A stretch of DNA of 64,000 bases from Helicostylum pulchrum (GCA_025677825.1 JAIXMO010000039.1:240809-304808), one strand, 5' to 3'; shown: positions 21,605 to 34,322, counted from the first letter of the stretch. Numbers and translations: made by a program. The notes: generated by a model from the letters alone, not told the origin.

Positions 21605-22249
21605 TATAAAGATATATGGTATCAATATAAATTCTTTTGCGCGTCAAGGCAATACAGCTGAAAGTACTCTTAACAAATTTTATGAAGCTTTCGATTTCAG
21701 TAAATTTCCCAATTTGAAGATAAAATCGCAATTAACACTAAATATTATAAAAAAAAAACAATGTGTCTAATATAACTTGATAATAATAGGGCTCAAGATT
21801 TGTATACTTTACCTGATAGAATGAACAAGATATTCATCAATGAAGTCAAGACAGACGGATATACTTATCACTTTACCTTTGCTAGACGCAGAACGGAAAA
21901 CCCGATGGTGAAGCTTGAGTTGCAAGATTTTACACAAGATGAAATCGATCTTTACTTTAGGCCTTGCACCGTTGACCCAGGAAGAAACCATGTGTTTACT
22001 AGCTTTCATGAAGATAATGAAATCGGGCGAATGTCCACTAAAGAGTTTTATTCCTACGGTGGCACTTTACAACGTTTAAAATCTCGACAAGAGATGAAGA
22101 GAAGAACGGGTGTTAGCACTATTGAACCCAGCATCCCGACCACAAAGACTACTAGCCTGGTCAAGTATCGAGAGCATGTACGATATATGCTTCTACATAT
22201 GGCCGATTTATTTGAATTCTATGGCTTTAACACATCCGAGATGAGATAG
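21605..22249 (+). pseudogene. Fanzor/TnpB-like nuclease remnant
   Basis: The 21800-22249 frame reads DRMNKIFINEVKTDGYTYHF, then FRPCTVDPGRNHVFTSF, MSTKEFYSYGGTLQRLKSRQ, and PSIPTTKTTSLVKYREHVRY. The block TDG-hydrophobic, then V-DPGR-x3-FT, resembles the region around the RuvC-I aspartate of Fanzor proteins, the eukaryotic relatives of RNA-guided TnpB nucleases, and the following S-x-x-E-F/Y-Y-G motif also fits. An upstream piece in another frame (ARQGNTAESTLNKFYEAFDF, about 21635-21700) may be the N-terminal part after a frameshift. The frame stops after NTSEMR; RuvC-II, the zinc ribbon and RuvC-III are absent within 800 nt. Identification is from motif memory only. Confidence 0.45.
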
Positions 22250-23039
22250 CCGTTAAAATTTTGATATTTGTTCATCCGTCTGGTCTGGTTCTGGAAGACC
22301 TGATATATTTTGTAGAAGCCCATCATCCGAACAATAATAATTTCTTTTATTGGTCAATTAAGTACATAAAGTATTGAATCACTCTCCGTCAAAAGTGGGT
22401 CCCGTTTTTATTTTTTACGTCTGGTATTTCTTCAAAAAAATAAAAAATAAATCGACTTATCACCATTCGAACTGTATGTATCTAAATAGAAGTAAATGAT
22501 ACTCTGTAGAACAAATAAAAGTATTATTCCTTGAGTCTCTCTTTCCTTGGAAATTAATCACCCTTAGCGTCCCATGCATAAAATACCTGTTTTTTTTTTG
22601 TGAAAAAAGAGAGTAAATAAATAAAAGAGACGGAAATATCAGAAGGCGGCACACAAAATAAGTTTATAAAGTCTCTCGTCATGATGTAAAGAAAAAAGAA
22701 AAAAAAGACGTAATGCGTCTAGTTGGTTACGAAAATGTACCCTCTTTTTTTTAAAAAATTGGGTTTAAAACTACTTTTTTTCAGGAGTTGATGTGTATCG
22801 ATTTCATAAAACAAGTCCCTTACATCTTACTAAGGGCTGCAACCTATAATTAACAGTTGCTGCTTTTGGAATTTATTTCCCCAAAAAAAAAAAAAAGAAC
22901 CTAACCCACTTTTGGAAAAAGGTTTGTCAAAGACCGGAAAGAAAGCCCTTTTTTTTCCTTTTTCTTTCTCTCTCTCTCTTTAACCTTTTTTTTTTTTTTT
23001 TTTTTTTTGTATACAATTTGCATAAAAACAATAAAATAA
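22250..23039. other. Intergenic upstream of PBS2
   Basis: No gene seen. Ends with CT-rich and long T tracts (22960-23008) directly before the PBS2 start. I found no terminal repeat closing the Fanzor-like relic here. Confidence 0.55.
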
Positions 23040-24541
23040 ATGAATCTCGATAAATCACTTTCTGCCATGTCTATTAACGAAACCGAAGATAAGAAGACAA
23101 CACCACGGGTATTGCCTCCACGTCCAATGCCACAAAGAATGCCAGGCCGCTCTGTTTTACCACCTATGAGTCGACCAGGTGGTTCTCCTTTACCACCTAT
23201 GGCAGGTGGCAGTCCAGCTGGAGGAAGTCCTGGTGGGTTAAGAGGAAGACCTGGTATGGGTCGTATGGGAAAACCTGCTTTAAATTTATCTCAACTTGGT
23301 CTTTCCCCTAAGCAAGAGCAAACACCTTTTGCAAACTTTTCTAAATACGTGTAAGTATCCTATTTACTGGTTTTTTTTTTTTAGTATGAATAGATGAGTT
23401 TTCTAATTTAAAAATAGTGATCCTTCTGGAAAATTAAATTTTGCTGGTAAAGCCATCATTCACGCAGATGGTGTTGATTTCAGTAATGGAAATAGTTTTG
23501 CAATTAAAATGGACGATTTAATTTTAAAAGAGGAACTTGGAAAGGGACAGTACGGTACAGTTCAAAAGGTCAAGCATCGAGTTACCAATGTAACCATGGC
23601 CATGAAAGAAATTCGTTTGGAATTAGATGAAACTAAATTACATCAAATCTTGATGGAATTGGATATTTTGCACAAGAGCTCTGGTGAATTTATTGTTGAA
23701 TTTTATGGTGCTTTCTTTATTGAATCATGTGTATATTATTGTATGGAATATATGGATGCCGGTTCTCTTGATAAACTTTATGGTTCTGGTGTACCTGAAG
23801 ATGTATTGGCTAAAATAGCTATTTCCGTAACGTATACTTTTTTTTAATATTATTTCTTGTTTTATATACTGACTACTGCTTTATATTAGATGGTAAAAGG
23901 TTTAAAGTTTCTTAAAGATGAACTATCAATTATTCACAGAGGTAAAACAAAAAAAAAACAAAAAAAAGAGAGAAGGAAGATAAAACTAATCTTTTTTTAT
24001 ATCTGTACATAGACGTTAAACCTACCAATGTACTTGCAAATATAAAGGGTCAAGTTAAACTTTGTGATTTCGGCGTATCAGGTCAATTAGAGAAATCTTT
24101 GGCTAAAACTAACATTGGTTGTCAAAGTTATATGGCAGTAAGTAAACAAAATAATCATTTTTTTTTTTAAAAAAAGAAAAACTTAGTAATATATAAAAAT
24201 AGCCTGAGCGTATTAGAGCAGCCAATACGTACTCTGTCTCATCTGACGTTTGGTCTTTAGGTATATCACTTGTGGAGATTGGAGTTGGACGTTATCCTTA
24301 TAAATACGATAACATGTTTGCACAATTAAAAGCGATTATTGATGATGAGCCACCAGCATTACCCGCCGATAAGTTCTCTGCTGAAGCAATTGATTTTGTA
24401 AACTCGTGTCTTCAAAAGGAACCACTCAAGAGACCAGCTTATGCTGACTTATTACAACATCCATTTATACAGAAATATGAAAATGTTGATGTCGATATGG
24501 CAAAATGGGCCAGTGAAGCATTCGAAGCTAGAAAAAATTAA
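23040..24541 (+). CDS. PBS2: MAP kinase kinase, Pbs2/Wis1 type
   Basis: Five exons (23040-23350, 23418-23826, 23890-23941, 24013-24137, 24203-24541) give 411 aa. Dual-specificity kinase expected to activate the Hog1/Sty1 stress MAP kinase. Kinase landmarks: EELGKGQYGTVQKV (P-loop), AMKEIRLELDE (catalytic Lys), CMEYMDAGSLDKLYG, IIHRDVKPTNVL (catalytic loop), LCDFGVSG, activation sites SLAKT with S-x3-T spacing, SYMAPER, and SDVWSLGISLVEI. The MAMKEIRLELDE and TNIGCQSYMAPER blocks are closer to Pbs2 than to Ste7 or Mkk1. The N-terminus is a short Pro/Gly-rich region, much smaller than in yeast Pbs2, with no obvious long SH3-docking region. The donor of intron 2 is GTAACG at 23827; the later GTATAC would break the frame. 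Confidence 0.92.
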
Positions 24542-24910
24542 CTTCCCCCAACCAACCGCCCTTTTTTTTTCTTCGATATATCTTAATTTACCTAATTTGA
24601 CTATAAAGAAATAACTGACACACTCACTGTTACAATTATGCGTATTTTTTTTTTAATAAACAAAAAGGAACATAATCCTTTCTTTCTTTCTTTCTTTCTT
24701 TTAATTAGATAGATAGATAGTGGTGCTTGACAATAATAGAAGTGGGAGCGGGTTTGGCGACAGAGTTTTTAAACGGTGTATAATAAGTAGAGATTTCTTT
24801 ATTTATTTAGGAGGACTATAGATATTTATAAAAAATAAAAAAAAAAGAAAGAAAAAAAAGTACGAGTTAGCAATTATAAAACCTTAATATACATACATGC
24901 TAATAAAACT
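24542..24910. other. Convergent 3' region of PBS2 and CYT1
   Basis: Holds both terminators. A TTTC repeat (about 24680-24702) followed by GATA repeats (about 24707-24720) is visible; nothing else. Confidence 0.6.
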
Positions 24911-26250
24911 TTACCTGTAGACAATCTTTCTAGACTTGATAGGAGCCCACTTGAAACGCTTCAAGTAGATGGATAAAACGGTCAAACTAGTCAAGATAAT
25001 AGTAGCCTTCAAACCCATCTTCTTACGGTCATCATGTTCAGGTTCAGCAGCCCAGGCAAGGAAAGTAGAAACATCCTTGGCCATTTGAGAGGTAGTAGCG
25101 GGAGTACCATCCTCATATTCGACAACACCATCAAAGAGAGTACGGGCCATAGCAATGGCACCACCGGGGAAGTAAGGGTTATAGTTCAAACCTTCACGGA
25201 CCTCAACACCTCCAGGGGCATCAACGTAACCTGTAAGAAGAGCAAAAACATAATCCTATTCAACGCAAAAATCAGATTTAGTCGGTTATTTTTTTTTAAA
25301 AAAAAAATTGCCACTGTGTAAATATCATACCTCACCACCGTGACGAGCCTTGGTGATCAAAGAGAGATCTGGGGGAAGAGCACCAGCATTAGCAGCACGG
25401 GCAGCTTCTTCGTTAGCATAAGCAACAGGCATATAATCAGCGGGCTAATAATAAAAAAACGGCGTTAACCTTTTTGTTCTTTCACTATTTATCTCTCTCT
25501 CTCTTTTTATATAATCTCTTTTCTTTTTATCCCAAATAAATTCTTTACCTTTCCTGGTCTCATGAACATCTCACCTTGATCGTCAGGTCCATCTTGATAT
25601 TCGTGTTCTTCAGCCATGGCCTTGACTTCGTCTTCAGTGTGAGAGACATCAATCAAGTTTCTCCAAGCGATACGATCGAGAGAATGACAAGCTGAACAAA
25701 CCTCTCTATAAACTTGATAACCACGACGAATACTACATACATAAAAATTAATACCACGTAAAATAAATAACTATCCAGATCGAAAAAAAAATGCTATATA
25801 CGTTTACGTACGAAGCGTGGTCAAAAGTATCAAGAGGTCCACTGTGGGGCCAAGGGTGAGTAGGAGGGTGAAGACCTTCATCAGCCAAGTTGGCAGAGAC
25901 ATCAGCGTACATATAGGCACCAGCGGTAGCACCAACAATGGATGCTGTCACAAGGCCGACTTGCATAGGGTGCTTTTTTATACAATTTTGGCGTTAGTAT
26001 TCGATCCTAAATATACACATATATTTAACAGTAAAATTTACGTACAGCAGCGACAGAAGGCTTGGTAGAAGCGAATCTAGCCTACAAAAAGAGTAAATGT
26101 AAAAGGGAAATTAGCTTCATGGATCAGGGGGGCAAACATCGATTATTTTTATTTCATAAAAAAAAAAAAAAAAAAGTGTACCTGAGTGGTGTTTTTAGCA
26201 AATTGGCGAACAGAGCGCTTTGCTGTATTAGAAGCAATCCGAGAAAACAT
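24911..26250 (-). CDS. CYT1: Cytochrome c1, complex III subunit
   Basis: Six exons (26250-26182, 26081-26046, 25972-25812, 25732-25549, 25444-25331, 25255-24911) give 302 aa. Haem protein of the cytochrome bc1 complex that passes electrons from the Rieske protein to cytochrome c. Visible: a basic presequence ([20 protein letters not shown]), a hydrophobic sorting segment ([18 protein letters not shown]), the haem motif [69 protein letters not shown] and a C-terminal anchor ([20 protein letters not shown]). The bipartite presequence is the classic intermembrane-space signal of this protein. Exon 3 ends in the middle of a Ser codon and the haem motif begins just after the splice. Confidence 0.97.
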
Positions 26251-28302
26251 TGAGAGTAGGGGGGGTGTTAATAGCCAAAATGTATTTAAAAAAAAAGTGG
26301 GGCTACAGAAACAAAGTGGAATTATTTTTGACCCTGTTGTGTGTAGTTCTTGACAACCCCCCTCTCTCAGTTACATCTCCGCCTTAGAAACGATGACGTA
26401 GTACTTTTTTTTTCGGAAGAAGTAACTTCGCGAAAATATGTAATCAGATGAGCATTGATTTTAAGATAATCAGCAATCAACAGCTGGATAGATCGCACCT
26501 CAAAGTATAAATATCTTCCCTTCCATTTCTAACTTCTTCTTTCGCTTTTTTCATAATTAATAGGCAAAATTCATAACTAATATCTCTGGGTTAAGCAAGA
26601 AAAAAGAAGAAGAAAAAAGTATCAGTTTTATACGTAAAAAGGAATTTTATGATTCTCAATTAGCTAAAATTCGCACCGAAGGCTATAAAGATCTTGTCAG
26701 AGCTTCATTTTTGACTTTTGCGTCCTAGGACTTTGACAGATTCTTGTTGATATTGGATTTAATATATATTCCAAGTTTCAACTAAAACGAAGACCTTAAA
26801 AAACAACTTTTACTCGACATATATGGAAGGTTTGTGTTCACTTTTAAAATCAGATAATTCTCAAAGTGTAGCACTATGATAAACAAAAACCATTTTCTCT
26901 ACCTTTTGAGTTACAATCGAGGGAAATACATATAAGATAAATATACTTATAAAAATAAGCATACAAATAAAAAGAGGTAATAAGAAGCCGTGCTGCATGT
27001 TACTCTTCTGGTCTGGTGTTTACCTTGATGATAAAGAAGCGGATACTCTCAAGTATTTTAAAGGCTCGTCATACATGATATTAAACACTCTCAGGTACAT
27101 GATATCGCTATAAACCCTTTCTAACATCTGCAGATACAATATATAAATTATGAGTATATACCAATGGCAACGCAATATACTTTTAGTTGTCAAATGTAGA
27201 ATACTGTTTTCGTAATTTTCTCGTCCATATTTAAAAGCCACCGAATTGACGAGGGGAACATACTGCTAAAAAGGGATAGAAGGAGCGGAAGTGACTGGTG
27301 GATTCGAAGAATTTCAAGGTCAATTACTGGTACAAAATGTGTAAGGACTCAATTTACAATTGTTCCTGTATTATTGAGACGACAATTAATAAATGTCAAA
27401 TAATTATCACTGACCCAGTTTTAATTCATCTAGGTCACATGCCCTCTCATGGTCAAATCTATACCGCAATGTCTCGAGTCCATAACGCAAATAATTTGTA
27501 CTATTTCGGCACAGGTATTTACCCTAGTTGGAACTAAATAAACTTTTGAGTTAATTTTGATGCTATTGATATAATTAATCACTTTGAACAAAAATATCAA
27601 AAGTTGCACTAAATACAAAACACTCCTTAAGTCTTAACTCAACTCTCAAAAACAATATATAATAATACGTCGAACACAAAGCTATCAATAAACTTATTTT
27701 TCTTAACCAACTGAACCTATTTAAATTATAGAAATCAATCATTTTCTTATAGTTTTATTGTGTGAAACTTCCCTCTCTCCTTCACGGCAACTTACGCAGA
27801 TGTTACACGGCCGATGAACTCGTTCAGCTTTATTATAACTAGAATATTATCAAGTTTACAAGTCATTTATGAAATGAATTTTTTTTAAAAGAGGGACATT
27901 TATGTATCCGTCCATTACTATGTATTTAGGGATTGTTTATGAATGAGTAAGCTGGGTTAAAACGGGGCAGCAGTTCCCATCAGATAACTAGGCTCATGAT
28001 CTAGTTTATGCGAAATTTCTCCTCTTTGAGTCCAGATATAAGTATTATGTATAAATACCCTCTCCCTTTTTTCATTCTTCTACTGCGTAAGACCAGTTTT
28101 TGTTTTGTGACAACTTTTTTTTACTGACATCATCATTTTATTTTATTTTATGGCGAAATAAGAGAAGGTTCAACTAATTAAAATGGTAAGGGGGTTCGAA
28201 AAAAAAAATGTTGACATTGATTGGCTAACCACCCAGGGATCTGTCTTTTTGTTGTAAAAAAACAACCTTTTTTTTCTTCTCCTTACTCCTTACTCCACAA
28301 TT
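26251..28302. other. Gene-poor region with helicase scrap
   Basis: A 2-kb stretch with one recognisable coding remnant (PIF1-like, 27240-27537, listed separately). A Lys/Glu-rich open segment at about 26560-26729 (KEFYDSQLAKIRTEGYKDL) looks coding-like but has no start or recognised family. The last 200 nt serve as promoter for the MICOS gene and contain T tracts. Confidence 0.5.
27240..27537 (+). pseudogene. PIF1-like helicase C-terminal remnant (possibly Helitron)
   Basis: Two overlapping frames together give the last conserved part of PIF1 helicases: RTQFTIVPVLL in one frame (about 27335-27370), then TTINKCQ and MPSHGQIYTAMSRVHNANNL in the next (27375-27510). The hallmark is the F/P-S/T-HGQ-x-Y-x-A-x-SRV motif. 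A frameshift separates the parts and nothing of the Walker motifs is present upstream. In fungi such tails are frequent in decayed Helitrons, but a fragment of a cellular PIF1 cannot be excluded. Confidence 0.6.
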
Positions 28303-29415
28303 ATGTTCTCACCTGTTATCAAGAAAAGTGTAAATATAAATATATGTAATCGTGTCCATGACTTAATTATTAAAAAAATAAAATATTTATAGTTTGCTGT
28401 AGCAGCTGCAGGCACAGCATGGGTTGCAACTACACCTGTTGTTTTTGCTGAAGAAAAGAGAACCAAAGTAAAATATTTTTTAAACATTGTACGTGAAGAA
28501 TGTGTATATTTAAAAACGTGCGTTTTTTTTTTTTTTTTTTTTGTAGCTTAGTATTTACGATGAACCTGAGCCAGAGGTCGTTATTATTGAGTCACCTACA
28601 AAGCTCGAAGAACAAGTTTATATTGCACAAAAGTTAGCTAACGAGACTTTGGAAGAAGGAAAGGTACAGTTGGAAACAAGCCCTTATTATAACTATTAGA
28701 AACTAATTGATATTATATAGACTCACGTCAACAGCTTTGTACAAAGAATTCAACAATTGGAAAATGATGTTACATGTAAATAATATACGCAAACAAAGAA
28801 AAATATTGTTTACTTAAAAAAGGGGTTTTATTTATATAGCTAATATCGAAAGCACCATTGATAAGGATGAAGAGATTTTCCCTAACGCTCTTTACATCGG
28901 TGTAGCAGCTTTAGCTGGTACCATTATTGCTCGTAAGCGTAACGTTGTACTTCGTTTCTTGACATCCAGTACTTTAGCTATTGGTACCTCATACTATTTA
29001 CTTCCCAAGACCAGTCATAACATTCAAGCTCAACTTGAGAGAGTCGAAAAGAATTATCCTCATGTACTTGCAGTTCATGAAAAGATCAACGAATCAGTAT
29101 TCTGTGTTCGTAAGGAAGTAGATAATACAGTTGCTCAATTACGTGGAGCCGTTGATGAAAATGCTAATAAATTACGTCAACAAATTCAAGAAAACACTGA
29201 TAAAGTAAAGAGTCAAGTTAATAGTGCTGTTGGATCTACTAGTACTGAAGCAAAAGATAAGTTTGATGAAGTAAAGAAGAATGTCGAAAGCATGTATTCT
29301 ACAAGATCTAACGTAAGTTGTATAAAAAAAATGACATTTATCTGTATGTTATATAATTAAGCAATTCGATTTTTCTTTTTAGCCTGGTGTTGAGGAAACT
29401 TTGAAAAAGAATTAA
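28303..29415 (+). CDS. MICOS complex subunit, MIC26/MIC27 (apolipoprotein O) family
   Basis: Six exons (28303-28329, 28393-28467, 28547-28663, 28721-28775, 28840-29312, 29383-29415) give 259 aa. MIC26/27 proteins sit in the inner mitochondrial membrane and help shape cristae junctions. The N-terminus (MFSPVIKKSFAVAAAGTAW) is short, basic and hydrophobic, consistent with import; SIYDEPEPEVVIIESPTKLE is the typical apolipoprotein O segment. Two hydrophobic parts (ALYIGVAALAGTIIA and FLTSSTLAIGTSYYLL) flank a basic loop, followed by amphipathic helix-rich sequence (QLRGAVDENANKLRQQIQEN). The many tiny exons are supported by frame continuity at every junction. Assignment between MIC26 and MIC27 is not possible from sequence alone. 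Confidence 0.85.
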
Positions 29416-29849
29416 AAAAAAAGAGATATAAAAAAATAAAAACATGATTATTTAGAATATATACTTAAACATTTAGCCTTTATACATATCACTACCTTCT
29501 TCAAGCAGATGACAACAATACAATGGATCATATTCATATAAACTTCCAAGATCAAATAAAGACTCTTAAGCAAGTCTTGTAGTAAATGATACGTATATTT
29601 GTAAGGTACTAAAAATACAGTAACGCTTGTAGTAGCAGGATAAACACAAAAGTTGACCTGCTTTTTTTCAAAGGTGTTATTTCCCAAATGACACATGAAA
29701 AAACAAAGAAAAACGCAACGGATTCAAAGAGAGTAATCCCTATTGGACGCAATTTTGTAATCAAAACCATTTTATATGTTTTTCTAAAAACGCTGATTAA
29801 AAAAAAAAACGATACACTTTTCTTTTCTTTATAAAAAAAGAATCCTGTC
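29416..29849. other. Intergenic between MICOS and TRAPPC11 genes
   Basis: Same-direction spacer. Minus-strand ORFs here (29448-29851) have no family signature and are rich in Phe/Lys from A/T tracts; I treat them as chance. Confidence 0.6.
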
Positions 29850-32800
29850 ATGTATTCTTACCCACCCGAATATTTACTTCATCCAGTTCCAGTATTAGCA
29901 GTATATGGTTTAACAACTACAGATGAAACTTCATTACTTGTTGATGTTGAACCAACTGAAGATGCTAAAAGAAGTTCAAGATCAGGTCTGGTTCATTCAC
30001 TTACAAGTATCTTGACTGCCAAGACTGAGTATACTTTGTATGAGGCAACAAAATATTTGTCTAGTAACCAAACTCCACCTTTTAAAGTTATTACTGTTTC
30101 CAAGGTATATAAACAAAGAGATATACGCACGCGTCTATATATAAACTAAAGTACAAACCTTTTTTTTTTATTAGGATTATGTATTGCCTCAAAAACAATT
30201 ACCTGCTTCACCAAACTTACCACCTCCTCATTCTAACTTATCGCCATTATGTCATAACTCTCCTTTATATCCTGATGGCATCATGACCCCTCTCTGGATA
30301 AAGAAACACTTGTATTCGCCAAGTGTTGTGGTTGGATTTTATGACCTATGGGAATTACAAGGTGAACCTGGAAGTACTCCTAAACCTAAACGTGAAACAG
30401 GGCCTTTAGCTTCGCAGGTACTTATTGATCCTACAGAGAGAGAGCATGATCATAGTCTATCTACAGAAATAAATACTAGACGGTAAAAGAGAGATAAAAA
30501 TCAAACTGTTGGTTATTGTATTTATTTTTTACTTTTTGTGTAGTAAATACTTTCAAGACAAAGGAATTAAATTTGCTGCTGTTATTATATTAAAACAACG
30601 ATACACAGGTAAAAAAAATACACATTGATGTTTGTATATACATTATGGGATATTTAAAAGGGTGATATTATTTTAGATGCGTCAGTTGAAGAAAGATTAT
30701 CGTCTATTAGAAAGCAATGCGGGTTAGATACCAAGAGTTCATTTTTTACTGTAGCACCTGGTACAACTACTGAATTACAAGACTTTGCTAATAACTTGTA
30801 CCGAGCTCTTTACGAACCTGCTATTCAATTCTACAGTAACAGATTAAAAAAGATTCGTAAAAAGAAATCTAAATTACCTTCACCTGCTATGGTTCCTAGA
30901 GCTACACCTGATTTATCTTCTACGGATCCTCAACCGTTATCTATCACTGGGTGGATGCTTCGATATGATTTTAAAGCTGCTTTTTTTCAAGAGGCTAAAC
31001 AAGAAATTGATGGTGCTCTCAAGTAGGTATATAATATGAATAAGGAAGAGAGAGGGGAAAAAATTGATTTTTCTTTCTTTCATTTAGGTCATATGAAGCA
31101 GCATATAATATTATATCCGATATGCTTGCACCAACATCTTCAATTACAATGGGTCATGTCAATTTACAAGTACATGGAAAGAGATGGAAAGAAGCTAGAG
31201 CGTCAGCTGATTGTATTAATGTCAAGATATGTAAGTTTTATCTGTACATGAATGATCCTACCGCCGCGTTAGGTCAATTAAATGGACATTTACATATGTT
31301 TCAATCTTATTCTCCTACTTGGGGTATGGGAGAACAAACATTTGAGTATTGGACATGGCTTTCAAAGCAGTAAGTACTACATAAACTATATTTGTGTGTT
31401 TATTCTTATTTTATTTTTTAAAAAAAGGTACCGAATTTTTGCAGATATTATTGATGCAGCTATTCATGCCGGATATAAAGTCCCCGTACCTACAGCTTAT
31501 TTAACCTCAGTCAGTGGTGCACCCGGTAGTCCATTACTAGGCAACCCTACTACAGGGTTCACAAGTACCAGTGGATGTAACCCAGGAGCTATTTTACAAC
31601 ATCCTGGATTCTATTATCATTTAGCAGCCATGTGTTGTGCAGAACGGCGTCGTCGATTCTTGGAACTGGAGAGATTATCAGAAACTGCTACAACAGAACC
31701 GTCGCCTCAACTTGTTTCTGAAAAACTAGTGGATCATTCTAGTCTTACCATTGAATTATTAACCAAGAGTTATGAACAATTTAAAAGGTATCGTAACGGG
31801 CGTATGACACTTTATTTAGCTGCAGAAATTGCAGGTACATACTACGAAACAGGTAAATTTGAAATGGCAATCAAGTTCTTTGAACGGATTGGAAAAACGT
31901 ATCGTAAAGAAAAATGGCATATGGTCTTGACATCTATTTTGAGATGGTCTTTAAGGTGTGCGAAAGAACTTGGGTCTTGGGAAAGAGCGATCGAATGTCT
32001 TGTTGAGTTGTTGGCAGATGATTTACCGATGCCTGATAATAAACGAATTGATATCCAAAAGGAGTTCATGGATATTTTAACGGTGCATCCAAGTGCTAAT
32101 TTAGAAGAGCATACTACACCGTTGGTGATTCAGATGGATCAAATTAATGCGTTTGCTGAGTGTCATGTTCAGATTAAAAACCAAACTCATTTTGTAGGTG
32201 CCCCCATTGAGTATCAGGTTACGTTGAAGACAGGTAGTTCTTCACCTCCAAATATATTACGATTTAGTTCGGTCAAGGTTGTGTTTAGTGATGCTAGGTA
32301 CAATGCGGTGTTAAAGGATAGTGGCGTAGAGACTGAACAAACATCTTTGGAGTTGATTGATTTCTCGGGTGCGTTGAGTAAAGTAGTAACAGCAGAGGAC
32401 GAGTATCTGGATTGGTATACTGCAGATGCGGATCTTAGAGTAAGTAAGAATCAAACAAAGGTGCTGCAAGGTTCTTTGGTTCCTGAAGATTGTGGTGAAC
32501 TCAAGGTAAATGGGAAAAAAAAAATGAAAATAGCGGGTTTATACTGATATTATACTTTTTTCGTAGATCCTGAGTGTTTCTTTTAATTTAATTACTCCTC
32601 ATTGGAAAGTCGAATTGAGTTATCCAATTGATAAGATTACTGAAGATCAACCTGTAACAAGAAGAAAATGGCTTGAAACATCGTCAGGTAAAAAAAAAGC
32701 ACACAAAAAAGATCAAACATTTTTTTAAAAACAAGTATTTCTAAAATAGATCGAAAATTAGTATATAAAATTTTGGATGGTCGTGGATACCATTCAACTG

Positions 32801-34322
32801 TAAAGTAAGTAAAAATATTTCAATTCAAAAAGAGAGAGACTAAAAACGTTATATTTACAAAAACTAGTGTTATGCAAAAGCCTCCAAGCATTGACCTTAA
32901 ATTTGAGTACGCAGCGCCTGCTTTATTAGACGAGTTGTTTAAACTGGATGTTATTATGACAAGTTCTGAAAATGAACCTGTTGAAGCTACTATCCTTGCA
33001 GAGATTAAAAATTCAGAAGGAGCAGGTAAAAAAAAAAAAACTGAAAAAAAAAAAGAATATTAGTGTTCACTTACCCGTTATTATTTTTTTTTTAAAAAAA
33101 AAGTAATTGAGGATTATATCGCTTTCACAATGGATGATGATAATGAAGACATTGGATCCATAAAAGAAACAACAGTTGGAAGAATCGAACCAGGTCAATC
33201 AGCTAGGAAATCCATTTACCTACATGGCGGAAACGTGACAGGATCCAGATTAATTAGTATCACAGTAAAATATACTATTATTGGTAAAGATGCTTCCTTA
33301 CCTGTAGAAAAATCCGAATCACTCCGTATTCCTTTTATTGCTCCGTTTGATGCTAATTTTGAATTATGTGCTCAAAGTGAAAAGTTGCAGAAATCTATAA
33401 CACCTGATTTGGAGTACGCTGAAAGATGGCTTATGGTGGCTGCTATTCGGTGCTTTTCTGCTTGGGATTTGGATATTAAGAGTGTTCAGTTGGAAAATGA
33501 TGAGATGTTTTGTCATCAGTATACATCGTTGTCATTGATTTCTAGAATGGATGATTTCGATAACCAACGTAAGTGGTATATAGACTGTTTATAAATATGA
33601 TATTAATATTGTTATATAATTATAGAATGGAAGACGGGCCATGTCTACAATGCGAATTATTTATTTAGAATAGCCACTACTGATATCACAGAACTACAAT
33701 CAGCTGTTCCTGCTGGAACTATCGTAATCAATTGGAAACGGTACGTGTATACAATGTCAACTTTGTGTGTGTATATGCTGATTATTATTTTAGATCTGGT
33801 GGTGACGATAAATATTACAAATCTATTATTCGTTTACCATCAATTAAATTCCAAAACCAAGACCTTGTTGTCGTTGCAGGTAAAGCTCTTATTTTAAAAT
33901 TAATAACTCGGGCTAATTATATTTCAGATATCCCATCCGAGATTTACTTGAATGAACCTTTTACCTTATCTTATACAGTATACAATCCTACTGAATATTT
34001 GGCGGATCATACAGCTTCGATTGAACTTAGTGAAGCGTTTGTGTTCTCTGGTTACAAAATGTTAAAGAGTCGTGTTTTACCTCTTTCCAGAGTTAGTTAT
34101 CGATACACATGTTACCCTTTGTTGGCTGGTAAAGTCAAATTACCTAGGCTTAAAGTGATGGCCACGCAACAGCAAAGTGGTGAAAAGGAGGTACCCGTTG
34201 AAATTGCAGGTACTGGTATCTCTATCGCTTTAGATAATGATTTACAACCTAGACAGTCTAGTACACCCGATTTAACCCAACAACCTGTTTTGGCTTTTGT
34301 CAATGCTAAGCGAAAGTTTTAG
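29850..34322 (+). CDS. TRAPPC11: TRAPP complex subunit 11 (Foie gras / gryzun domains)
   Basis: Thirteen exons splice to 1242 aa, the usual size range for TRAPPC11, a TRAPPIII subunit acting in ER-Golgi transport and autophagy. Exons: 29850-30104, 30175-30482, 30544-30608, 30677-31022, 31088-31369, 31428-32505, 32567-32687, 32750-32804, 32868-33025, 33104-33568, 33626-33740, 33794-33879, 33928-34322. The N-terminal part has VVVGFYDLWELQ and KFAAVIILKQRY; the Foie gras domain follows with GWMLRYDFKAAFFQEAKQEI, SYEAAYNIISDML, HPGFYYHLAAMCCAERRRRF and AAEIAGTYYETGKFEMAIKF (TPR-like). The C-terminus (IPSEIYLNEPFTLSYTVYNP, LLAGKVKLPRLKV) matches the gryzun beta-rich domain. The start MYSYPPEYL follows an A-rich leader. 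The final intron (33880-33927) is 48 nt and stop-free, so retention would insert 16 residues. Confidence 0.9.

Noticed and set aside
24680..24720. TTTC and GATA short repeats as regulatory sites
   Set aside because: They lie in a convergent 3' region and look like simple microsatellites.
29448..29851. Minus-strand ORFs between MICOS and TRAPPC11 genes
   Set aside because: Phe/Lys/Val-rich products of A/T tracts without recognisable motifs.
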